NCBI GenBank assembly: GCA_045585895.1
Contig: JAZMZI010000066.1
Location: 1 to 6,058 of the forward strand
Direction: 5' to 3'
Origin: SVTX01 sp045585895
GTDB taxonomy: Bacteria; Bacillota; Clostridia; Oscillospirales; CAG-272
Length of the DNA: 6,058 nucleotides
A program made the position numbers and the translations under genes. The notes under the pieces are model-generated. The model saw nothing but the letters and a program-made list of their open reading frames with translations. It did no database searches and was not told the DNA's origin. Positions 1-4,834 of the stretch are shown piece by piece (position 1 is the first letter of the stretch; every line of letters starts with the position of its first letter).

Positions 1-24
1 GCTAAACTGAACATTCGGTTTAGC
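1..24. terminator. Hairpin at the window edge, possible weak terminator
   Basis: Bases 1-10 pair with 15-24 (nine Watson-Crick pairs and one T-G) around the loop acat. The following plus-strand sequence is only moderately T-rich (tgtttcc), so this may be a weak terminator, or part of a longer structure, of a gene to the left of the window. The hairpin is seen directly; the role is inferred. Confidence 0.35.
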
Positions 25-40
25 TGTTTCCATTTAAATG

Positions 41-77
41 AAAAATTTGATTGCGTTTATGTCGCAATTAAATTTTT
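41..77. terminator. Bidirectional intrinsic terminator
   Basis: A 15-bp stem (41-55 with 63-77, one T-G pair) closes a 7-base loop (tttatgt). The 3' arm ends in TTTTT, and the 5' arm begins with AAAAA, so the hairpin reads as an intrinsic terminator on both strands. It would insulate the tRNA region from whatever lies left of the window. Confidence 0.7.
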
Positions 78-124
78 ATTTATATACCGCAGGCTGACCT
101 TAATGTGAGTCGACCTACGGAGCG

Positions 125-141
125 TATTCCTCCTTAGCTCA
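125..141 (+). repeat. Shortest 5' fragment of tRNA-Asn
   Basis: This 17-bp segment (TATTCCTCCTTAGCTCA) is identical to 189-205 and 331-347. It covers 3 bases of upstream flank plus the first 14 bases of tRNA-Asn: the acceptor 5' strand and the start of the D-arm. The sequence then diverges completely. It cannot fold as a tRNA and is probably a decayed duplication remnant. Confidence 0.6.
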
Positions 142-185
142 TGTCGTGCTTACCGCCTGAGCTTGCGGAGATATATTCGTTTCAC

Positions 186-240
186 TCATATTCCTCCTTA
201 GCTCAGTCGGTAGAGCACATGACTGTTAATCATGGGGTCG
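186..240 (+). repeat. Truncated tRNA-Asn copy (5' two thirds)
   Basis: These 55 bases are identical to 328-382. They hold 6 bases of upstream flank and the tRNA-Asn acceptor 5' strand, D-arm, complete anticodon arm with GTT, and variable loop. The copy breaks at the first base of the T-stem. From 241 the sequence is unrelated and has no T-arm, acceptor 3' strand or CCA, so this is not a functional tRNA. A 5-bp hairpin (237-241 with 254-258) spans the break. An 87-bp unique stretch (241-327) separates it from the intact gene. It could be a recombination or integration scar at a tRNA gene, or a segmental duplication; the sequence does not decide. Confidence 0.75.
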
Positions 241-333
241 CTTGATAAAGATAGCGACACAGATTAAAGCAAGTGTTTTAGTGGCGAAGCGATGGTTGTT
301 TATATAAAATACGGTTTCAAAGAGCCGTCATAT

Positions 334-409
334 TCCTCCTTAGCTCAGTCGGTAGAGCACATGACTGTTAATCATGGGGTCGTTGGTTCAAGCCCAACAG
401 GGGGAGCCA
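334..409 (+). tRNA. tRNA-Asn (anticodon GTT)
   Basis: This is a complete 76-base cloverleaf that decodes AAC and AAU. The acceptor stem is 334-340 with 399-405 (one T-G pair). The D-stem is 343-346 with 355-358, and the D-loop carries the conserved GG. The anticodon stem is 360-364 with 372-376, with loop CTGTTAA and anticodon GTT at 367-369. The T-stem is 382-386 with 394-398, with a TTCAAGC loop. The discriminator is G406, and the CCA end (407-409) is encoded. It is followed immediately by its own terminator. Upstream, tatataaaat (301-310) could be a -10 region, but no good -35 was seen. It is the only intact copy among three overlapping-sequence copies in the first 410 bases. Confidence 0.97.
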
Positions 410-443
410 AAAAATTCCGTACACGCAAGTGTGCGGAATTTTT
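410..443 (+). terminator. Intrinsic terminator of tRNA-Asn
   Basis: A 15-bp stem (410-424 with 429-443, one T-G pair) carries a GCAA tetraloop, and its 3' arm ends in a run of five T. It starts directly after the tRNA CCA end. The outer A-run makes it able to terminate from the other strand too. A near-copy of its 3' arm (GTGTACGGAATTTT) recurs at 484-497. Confidence 0.85.
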
Positions 444-446
444 ACT

Positions 447-553
447 TATTACCTCTTCACTCTTCACTTTTCACTGACTCGGCGTGTACGGAATTTTAGG
501 TAAGAGGTAATAGTGAATAGTGAAGAAGTAAAGGTTGATTTGCTTCGCAAATC
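447..553. repeat. Heptamer-rich inverted-repeat element, MITE-like remnant
   Basis: The left part (448-475), read on the minus strand, is a run of AGTGAAN heptamers ending in AGGTAAT. The right part (502-531) holds the same motif in plus orientation. Bases 447-457 and 502-512 are perfect inverted repeats (11 bp), and 449-468 and 512-531 match inverted at 18 of 20 positions. Bases 484-497 are an exact inverse of the tRNA terminator's 5' arm (411-424). At 537-553 there is a perfect hairpin, GATTTGC-TTC-GCAAATC. No coding sequence was found. The architecture resembles small non-autonomous palindromic repeats scattered between genes; membership in a genome-wide family is inferred. Confidence 0.5.
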
Positions 554-613
554 TTCGATTTTAAAAAGTTGTCATTTTAGCCTCCAAACACAGAAAAAGA
601 ACTTCATTTCGCA

Positions 614-835
614 GTGCTTTTTTCTTGTTCCGTCCCGTTGAGCTTTCTGCCAACACTCCATCTCCGAGCAACGCGAGGATTATTCTTATGTATTAAAAAA
701 GGAAATCTAATTCCGTCGTCAGCTAAACAATTGTCATCTCTTAATTTGCCATCGTCTTCTACGATATTGCGTTTTTATGATGATTGGAAGGAGTTATCTG
801 CTTTATTGCAAGTCGCTTCGTTAATGAATAATTAA
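614..835 (+). pseudogene. Decayed frame resembling an HNH/homing-endonuclease-associated repeat
   Basis: The 73-codon frame opens with GTG at 614 and has no Shine-Dalgarno sequence, so the start is not credible. Residues about 29-70 resemble the repeat seen in HNH and homing endonuclease proteins: a small residue plus IPSS, a short helix, LPSSSTI, then a (F/Y)xxW segment (LRFYDDWKEL) and a hydrophobic helix. The first 27 codons look unrelated. Just upstream in another frame (675-701) lies EDYSYVLKK, which would join the repeat smoothly if one A were removed from the A-run at 695-700. This suggests a frameshifted remnant, with only part of one repeat left and no catalytic domain. The family call rests on pattern recognition alone; the frame could also be chance coding in the intergenic stretch 554-906, which otherwise shows only AT-rich sequence. 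Confidence 0.35.
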
Positions 836-906
836 TGAGTTTTGGCATTAATTTATAGGTTTTTATTATTAGTCATCAATGGTTTTGTTTATAATTTTTT
901 AAAAAA

Positions 907-946
907 ATATCACTAATCTATTGACAAATGTAAAAATTAGTGATAT
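907..946. promoter_or_regulatory. Operator-like inverted repeat over the promoter
   Basis: ATATCACTAAT at 907-917 is an exact inverted match to ATTAGTGATAT at 936-946, with 18 bases between. The left arm lies just upstream of the -35 box; the right arm covers the end of the spacer and the first three bases of the -10. The whole repeat lies upstream of the expected transcription start, so it is more likely a protein-binding site than an RNA structure. The regulator is not visible in the window. Confidence 0.5.
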
Positions 947-949
947 AAT
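921..949 (+). promoter_or_regulatory. Perfect sigma-A type promoter for the TM2-like gene
   Basis: TTGACA (921-926) and TATAAT (944-949) both match the consensus exactly, and the spacer is the optimal 17 bases. Expected initiation near 956 gives a leader of about 25 bases before the ATG at 982. Confidence 0.9.
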
Positions 950-965
950 GTTTATATCTTTAAAG

Positions 966-972
966 AAGGAGG
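966..972 (+). promoter_or_regulatory. Strong ribosome binding site
   Basis: AAGGAGG lies 9 bases before the ATG at 982. It fixes the start of the small membrane protein gene and, with the consensus promoter, points to strong expression. Confidence 0.85.
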
Positions 973-981
973 TTTTTTGTC

Positions 982-1269
982 ATGAACAAGATCGCATTTG
1001 GTATTCTTACCATTCTCTTCAACACCATCGGCGTTCCTTGCTTTATCGCAGGTAAGGCTAAGGCTGGTATTATCAGAATCATCCTCGATGTAGTTCTTTC
1101 CTTTGTTTGCGTAGGTGTAGTATTCTCTATCATCAACGGCATCATGGGTATCATCCAGGGTATCAAGATCCTTTGCATGTCTAACGAGGCATACGAGGCA
1201 GCTGATAAGGCTACTCTTCTTGCAGGTATTCCTTCCGGAAAGCCCAAGGCAGAGGCTGACGCTGAGTAA
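982..1269 (+). CDS. Small TM2-like membrane protein
   Basis: This encodes a 95-residue integral membrane protein of unknown function. Residues about 4-22 and 30-51 form two hydrophobic segments joined by a short turn, GVPCFIAGKAKAG. That turn has the look of the TM2 domain, where a G-x-x-x-F-x-x-G-K motif links two helices. The second segment runs into a Gly/Ile-rich amphipathic stretch (NGIMGIIQGIKIL), like the end of TM2 domains. The tail (67-95) is hydrophilic, acidic and Ala-rich. There is no signal peptide cleavage site. The ATG start is supported by AAGGAGG and a perfect promoter. Codons are strongly biased to a preferred set (ATC, CTT, GGT, AAG), as in highly expressed genes. It is a single-gene transcription unit with its own terminator, convergent with mscL. 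TM2 proteins are widespread but mostly uncharacterised in bacteria. Confidence 0.85.
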   Translation: MNKIAFGILTILFNTIGVPCFIAGKAKAGIIRIILDVVLSFVCVGVVFSIINGIMGIIQGIKILCMSNEAYEAADKATLLAGIPSGKPKAEADAE

Positions 1270-1282
1270 TTTAGTTACATAC

Positions 1283-1318
1283 AAAAAACCACTTGCTTTG
1301 CAAGTGGCTTTTTGTTTT
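1283..1318. terminator. Intrinsic terminator after the TM2-like gene
   Basis: CCACTTGC (1289-1296) and GCAAGTGG (1300-1307) form an 8-bp stem with a TTT loop, followed by CTTTTTGTTTT. Six A residues precede the stem, so it can also act on minus-strand transcription that passes the end of mscL. Confidence 0.85.
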
Positions 1319-1337
1319 AATAACGGCAAAAAGGGAA

Positions 1338-1386
1338 GAGCCGAATTGCGTGATCGTGCGTTAAGAAAATCACGTTAACTCGGCTC
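1338..1386 (-). terminator. Imperfect hairpin terminator of mscL
   Basis: GAGCCGA (1338-1344) pairs with TCGGCTC (1380-1386), and inside it CGTGAT (1349-1354) pairs with ATCACG (1369-1374), with an internal mismatch between the two helices. On the minus strand the stem is followed by TTCCCTTTTT, a usable T-tract. It begins about a dozen bases after the mscL stop codon. Confidence 0.6.
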
Positions 1387-1397
1387 ATCTCTTTAAT

Positions 1398-2021
1398 TTA
1401 TTTGTTTTTAAGCTCTGTGAGAATGAGCTTGAGGAGGTCTTCCGTGGTGGGATTAGCCTCGCGCTCGAGTCTTGCCGCTTCAGCCGCCGCTGCCGCCTCT
1501 TCTGCAGCCTTCTCATCGGCGATACGTTGTTTCTCGGCAAAGTATGCTTCAACAGACTTGCGGTCGCTGCGCTTGATTCCTACCGCCTTCAGCTCCTTGC
1601 GCTGTTCTTTGGTGAGCTTCTTGCTATTTAATTTACCTACAAGCTCGTTGTGGTTCTCTCTGAGCGTGTTGATTATCTTAACGATAATAAAGAGAACGAA
1701 CGCGATGATGAAGAAGTTGATAACTGCGTTGATGAAGGAGCCCCAGTCGATGTAGATGGACTGCGTAAGGTCGAGGACGTCGGTTTCGAGTCCCGTCAAT
1801 TCATCGATCTCATATACGGGGATAAGGGGCGTGTAAAGCTCACTGAGAGTGTTGGCGCCGATTATCTTAGCCAAAAGCGCGTTAACTACGGGTTTGAGGA
1901 TAAAATTGCTCATTCCGTTAACGATAGCGGTAAAAGCGCCGCCGACGATAACACCGACTGCCATATCAACCACGTTTCCGCGGGTGATAAATTTTTTGAA
2001 TTCTTCGAAAAACTTTTTCAT
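1398..2021 (-). CDS. mscL: Large-conductance mechanosensitive channel MscL, extended form
   Basis: MscL is a homopentameric membrane channel that opens under membrane tension and releases solutes during hypo-osmotic shock. The N-terminal pattern is diagnostic: an amphipathic helix (KKFFEEFKKFITRGN, residues 2-16), then TM1 with VVDMAVGVIVGGAFTAIVN (17-35). TM2 is about 93-118. The last 17 residues (PTTEDLLKLILTELKNK) match the usual C-terminal bundle helix. At 207 residues it is clearly longer than the typical 130-150. The extra length is in the loop between the helices (about 47-92, acidic) and in a charged cytoplasmic insert (about 130-190) with an Ala/Glu-rich probable coiled coil (165-187). 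The ATG start at 2021 is preceded by AGAAAGGA and a perfect promoter. It is monocistronic. The family call is secure. Confidence 0.97.
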   Translation of the reverse strand: MKKFFEEFKKFITRGNVVDMAVGVIVGGAFTAIVNGMSNFILKPVVNALLAKIIGANTLSELYTPLIPVYEIDELTGLETDVLDLTQSIYIDWGSFINAVINFFIIAFVLFIIVKIINTLRENHNELVGKLNSKKLTKEQRKELKAVGIKRSDRKSVEAYFAEKQRIADEKAAEEAAAAAEAARLEREANPTTEDLLKLILTELKNK

Positions 2022-2026
2022 AACTA

Positions 2027-2034
2027 TCCTTTCT
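2027..2034 (-). promoter_or_regulatory. Ribosome binding site of mscL
   Basis: On the minus strand AGAAAGGA lies 5 bases before the ATG at 2021. It supports the start, which is also the one that preserves the conserved N-terminal amphipathic helix. Confidence 0.7.
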
Positions 2035-2066
2035 TTGACCTTAACGGTCGTTTTTTGTCGTAATTA

Positions 2067-2095
2067 ATTATATAATTTTTTAAGAGATTTGTCAA
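2067..2095 (-). promoter_or_regulatory. Perfect sigma-A type promoter of mscL
   Basis: On the minus strand TTGACA (2090-2095) and TATAAT (2067-2072) are exact consensus with a 17-base spacer. Initiation near 2060 gives a leader of about 40 bases, which contains a small GACC-TTAAC-GGTC hairpin (2037-2049). The spacer begins AAT and is A/T-rich, much like the promoter of the TM2-like gene. Confidence 0.88.
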
Positions 2096-2144
2096 TAGAA
2101 AAAATTTGAAGATGTAGATAAATTGGGGGTTAACGAACGGTTCA

Positions 2145-2326
2145 AAGGCGAAGCCTTCTTAAAAGTTTTGCTCGAGCTTTTTCAAAAGCTCGTCGCTTGG
2201 CGATGTTTTCGCAGAAAACTCGCGGCTTCGGGCAACGCCCGAAGTGACACGTCGCGATCGGCGGTCGCTTTTTGAGAAAAACTGCAAACTCGCAAGCGAG
2301 ATTTGCTCGAGTTTGCAAGCAAACTC
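2145..2326. repeat. Array of short tight-looped hairpins, uncharacterised intergenic element
   Basis: At least seven hairpins follow one another. They are AAGGC-GAA-GCCTT (2145-2157); CGAGCTTTT-TC-AAAAGCTCG (2173-2192); GTTTTC-GCA-GAAAAC (2205-2219); CTTCGGGC-AAC-GCCCGAAG (2226-2244); GCGATC-GGC-GGTCGC with one wobble (2254-2268); TTTTT-GAG-AAAAA (2269-2281); CTCGC-AA-GCGAG, extending with one bulge to 2284-2306; and GAGTTTGC-AA-GCAAACTC (2309-2326). Loops are nominally only 2-3 bases. TTTGCTCGAG occurs directly at 2167-2176 and 2302-2311. The block is more G+C-rich than its AT-rich flanks. Open frames crossing it on the minus strand lack credible starts and domains. The 2101-2390 interval thus holds structure but no supported gene. 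Confidence 0.6.
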
Positions 2327-2391
2327 TGCGACGTAAAAACTTTCCACAAGACACCGCCGTGAAGTCACCGACAAATCAAAATTTGAAAACA

Positions 2392-2417
2392 AAAGAGCAG
2401 GCGCGACCCTGCTCTTT
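2392..2417 (-). terminator. Intrinsic terminator of the GH2 glycosidase gene
   Basis: A perfect 10-bp stem, AAAGAGCAGG (2392-2401) with CCTGCTCTTT (2408-2417), encloses a 6-base loop. On the minus strand it is followed by TgTTTTC. It lies 13 bases after the stop codon of the glycosidase gene. Confidence 0.85.
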
Positions 2418-2430
2418 GTTGAATTTCTGA

Positions 2431-4719
2431 TTATTTTACGTCCTTGGGCTTCTTAATGCGGTTAAGCTGCTTATTGTACTTGAGGAGCTCTTCCTTGGTG
2501 AAGCTGAGGTTCATCATGCCCATCATACTTGTGAGACGGAGAACCGTAAATCCGCCCATCATATCCATAAGTCCGCTTGAAGCGCCGCCCTTGAGGTCGA
2601 CCTCAAAGCCGCCCCCCTTCTTTTCGCCCTTTTTGCTTGCCTTGTTGTTCTTATCCATCTTTTTCTTGAGCATAAGACCCTTGCCAATAAGCCAGAGCTT
2701 GCCTCTCTTGGACTTCATAATGTCGGAGATAGTGTCGTTAAGGGAGTATCTGCCCTCGGGCGCGGTTACGTCGAACCAGTTGAGGACTGCGCCCTGCTCT
2801 TTGAGGACGTAATCCATATTAGGCTCGTCGACCTTGCGGATCTTGCCCTCGTCGGTAAGCTCTCCGGCCTTTGCGGTAATGGTGGATTCGCCAACGTTCT
2901 TTACTTCGAAGTAGAAGAAGTGATCGGGGGCGGTCTTCTTGCCGACGCTCTCGCCGTTAACGAAGAGCTCGACCTCGGGAAGGTTGGAGTAGACGGTTAC
3001 CTTGGTAACGTCCTCAACTCTGTCGATATATCTCTTGGAGCAGAGGTGAACGAAGGGGTCAACTTCGGGGGAAACGAGCCAAGCCTTGTATGCGTAGAAG
3101 GCATCCTTCTTGTACTTGCGGTCCATAGTCATAAGACCCTTGTGGTTCTGACCGTTCTCGCCGCCTTCGCTTCTTGCGTCGGCACCGAAGTCGTACATAT
3201 TCCATACATGGGTAGCCCAGATGTATTTACGGGTAAAGAGCTGCTTTATAAGCTCCTCGTGGTAGTATGCCTGATATTCCTCGGTGTAGTCGCCCTGCTT
3301 GGGGTTGCTTGTATGCCAGTTAAGAGCCTCACAGCCGTATTCGCTGACGCCGATCGGAATATTGGGGTGCATAGCGTGGAACTTGTCGAACCAAGGACCG
3401 TTCATGCTCGTGTCGCCGCCGTACCAGCCGAAATAGTGGTTGTAGGAGACAACGTCGGGGATCTGGAGGTAGGGGTCATCCATTTTGCACATGGAAACCG
3501 CCGCGATAGTGGTAAGACGGGTCTTATCCATTTCGTGAACCATAGCGTTAAGGATCTTGTGGTTCTCGATCATATCCTCAGCCTCGCCGCCGATGCCGAT
3601 CTCATTGGAGAGACCCCAAACTACGATACACGCGTGGTTGTAGTTCTGAGTGATAAGCTCCTTCATCTGGGAGATGGTGTTCTCACGGCCTGTGGGCATA
3701 TGCTTGGAGATGTAGGGGATCTCTGCCCAGATAACGAGACCGTTCTCGTCGCAGAGGTCGTAGAAATACTGATCGTGCTGATAGTGAGCGAGACGGATGG
3801 TGGTTGCGCCCATCTCCATAATATATTTGATGTCCTCTTCGTGATGCTCGGGAAGGAGAGCGTTACCGAAGCCCCATCTGTCCTGATGGCGGGATACACC
3901 GCGGAGGGGATACTCCTCGCCGTTGAGGATGAAGCCGTTTTCGGGGTCGATCTTGAATGTACGGCAACCGAAGCGGTGGCATACGTTGTCAAGAACTCTC
4001 TCGCCTTCAACGATCTCGACCTCACAGCAGTAGAGATAAGGATCCTTGCGTCCGTTCCAGAGGTGGACGTTTTCAAGAGTGAATACAGCCTGCTTTTCGG
4101 TGGATTCAAGCTTGGCAACCTCGTTTTCTGCCTTGTCGTAGATAGTGTAAACGAATTTCTGACCGTCGGAAAGATCGGTGGCGTAGACGTCAACGGTAAC
4201 GGTTGCGTTCTTGCCTTCAACCGAGGGGGTGATGACCACGCCGGTTCCGCCGTAGTAGTCAAGGTCGAAGTGAGCCTTGTTTACGCAAACGAGGTTTACG
4301 TTACGGTAGAGACCGCCGTAGAAGGTGAAGTCTGCCATCTGGGGATAAACTTCGCTGTTGGGAGCATTGTCAACGACGACCGCGATCTCGGTCTCGTCAG
4401 AAAGCTTTTCGGTGACGTTTACTCTCCAAGTGGAGTAACCGCCGTCGTGGTGAGCAAGCTTCTCACCGCCAACGTATACGTCTGCGGAGGAGTTTGCGCC
4501 GCGGAATTCGAGATAATAGAGGTCGCTTTCGGGAAGGTCAGCCTTCTTAAGCGTTTTAACGTAGAGGCAAGAGCCGCGGAAGTAGTCGTTACCGCCGTCG
4601 TAGCCGTCCTCTGCGTTCCATGTGTGGGGAAGAGTGACAACGGAGCCGTCACGTGCGCTGATATCGGTGGTGTCCTTCTTAAAGAGCCAGTTTTCGTTAA
4701 GATTTAAGATGTTTCTCAC
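2431..4719 (-). CDS. GH2 family beta-glycosidase (probable beta-galactosidase), cytoplasmic
   Basis: This is a retaining exo-beta-glycosidase of 762 residues that likely cleaves terminal beta-galactosides or related glycosides. The domains run as follows: GH2 jelly-roll sugar-binding (about 1-150), Ig-like (155-255), TIM barrel (258-550) and an Ig-like DUF4982-type domain (565-625). The general acid/base is E373 in GLSNE and the nucleophile is E460 in VSEYG; WNMYDFG (506-512) and NHKG (525-528) are further active-site motifs. There is no signal peptide, so it acts inside the cell. Residues about 640-762 are an unusual tail: a short helical segment, a Lys/Gly-rich linker (681-715), a Met-rich stretch, and a helix ending NKQLNRIKKP. 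The start is GTG, with AGGAG 8 bases upstream. It lies downstream of a GPH symporter, separated by a terminator. Exact substrate is undecided; a beta-glucuronidase is possible. Confidence 0.93.
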   Translation of the reverse strand: MRNILNLNENWLFKKDTTDISARDGSVVTLPHTWNAEDGYDGGNDYFRGSCLYVKTLKKADLPESDLYYLEFRGANSSADVYVGGEKLAHHDGGYSTWRVNVTEKLSDETEIAVVVDNAPNSEVYPQMADFTFYGGLYRNVNLVCVNKAHFDLDYYGGTGVVITPSVEGKNATVTVDVYATDLSDGQKFVYTIYDKAENEVAKLESTEKQAVFTLENVHLWNGRKDPYLYCCEVEIVEGERVLDNVCHRFGCRTFKIDPENGFILNGEEYPLRGVSRHQDRWGFGNALLPEHHEEDIKYIMEMGATTIRLAHYQHDQYFYDLCDENGLVIWAEIPYISKHMPTGRENTISQMKELITQNYNHACIVVWGLSNEIGIGGEAEDMIENHKILNAMVHEMDKTRLTTIAAVSMCKMDDPYLQIPDVVSYNHYFGWYGGDTSMNGPWFDKFHAMHPNIPIGVSEYGCEALNWHTSNPKQGDYTEEYQAYYHEELIKQLFTRKYIWATHVWNMYDFGADARSEGGENGQNHKGLMTMDRKYKKDAFYAYKAWLVSPEVDPFVHLCSKRYIDRVEDVTKVTVYSNLPEVELFVNGESVGKKTAPDHFFYFEVKNVGESTITAKAGELTDEGKIRKVDEPNMDYVLKEQGAVLNWFDVTAPEGRYSLNDTISDIMKSKRGKLWLIGKGLMLKKKMDKNNKASKKGEKKGGGFEVDLKGGASSGLMDMMGGFTVLRLTSMMGMMNLSFTKEELLKYNKQLNRIKKPKDVK

Positions 4720-4725
4720 TTTGAT

Positions 4726-4731
4726 TCTCCT
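4726..4731 (-). promoter_or_regulatory. Ribosome binding site selecting the GTG start
   Basis: On the minus strand AGGAGA lies 6 bases before GTG at 4719. The first in-frame ATG is hundreds of residues downstream, inside the barrel domain, so this site settles the non-ATG start. Confidence 0.8.
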
Positions 4732-4752
4732 AAAAATAAGATTTACGAAAAA

Positions 4753-4792
4753 ATTATAATATAAAATTATTAAATCGGTGTTAAATTCTCAA
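4753..4792 (-). promoter_or_regulatory. Possible promoter for the GH2 gene
   Basis: An exact TATAAT (minus strand, 4753-4758) lies upstream of the ribosome binding site in a very AT-rich stretch. No good -35 box sits at 16-18 bases; TTGAGA further upstream (4787-4792), beside the terminator, would instead pair with a weak TAATTT. A gene-specific promoter is plausible because a terminator precedes it, but the elements are not compelling. Confidence 0.35.
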
Positions 4793-4796
4793 AAAC

Positions 4797-4822
4797 GGTG
4801 TCCGACCGAGAGATCGGACACC
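4797..4822 (-). terminator. Intrinsic terminator between the symporter and GH2 genes
   Basis: GGTGTCCGA (4797-4805) and TCGGACACC (4814-4822) form a perfect 9-bp G+C-rich stem with an 8-base loop. On the minus strand it is followed by gTTTTTgag. It sits 12 bases after the symporter stop, so much of the symporter transcript should end here, with GH2 expressed by read-through or its own promoter. Confidence 0.85.
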
Positions 4823-4834
4823 TAAGCTTATAAA

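Noticed and set aside
85..330. T-box or other riboswitch upstream of the tRNA
   Set aside because: No T-box core sequence or downstream aminoacylation gene was found; the tRNA-like parts are exact copies of the neighbouring tRNA gene.
125..382. CRISPR-like array
   Set aside because: The three repeats differ in length (17, 55 and 76 bases) and come from a tRNA gene; spacer lengths are unequal.
292..477. 61-codon plus-strand frame containing SLAQSVEHMTVNHGVVGSSP
   Set aside because: It is a translation of the tRNA-Asn gene and its terminator, a well-known false gene pattern.
952..1329. Minus-strand frames opposite the TM2-like gene
   Set aside because: They run antisense through the promoter, gene and terminator of a well-supported plus-strand gene and show no family features.
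1650..2063. Plus-strand frame opposite mscL
   Set aside because: It is a shadow of the confidently identified mscL gene.
2142..2392. Two minus-strand frames of 70-77 codons across the hairpin array
   Set aside because: There is no credible ribosome binding site, composition is dominated by repeated palindromic words (Arg/Leu/Lys/Ala), and no domain was recognised. The DNA-level pairing explains the sequence better.
2920..4707. 595-codon plus-strand open frame
   Set aside because: It is antisense to the GH2 gene. Biased codon use in the real gene leaves the opposite strand open. The translation is Val/Leu-rich with no recognisable domain or ribosome binding site.
4764..4790. LacI-type operator or catabolite-response site upstream of GH2 (TTAA-N7-TTAA)
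   Set aside because: The palindrome is weak and AT-rich and does not fit the catabolite-response consensus.
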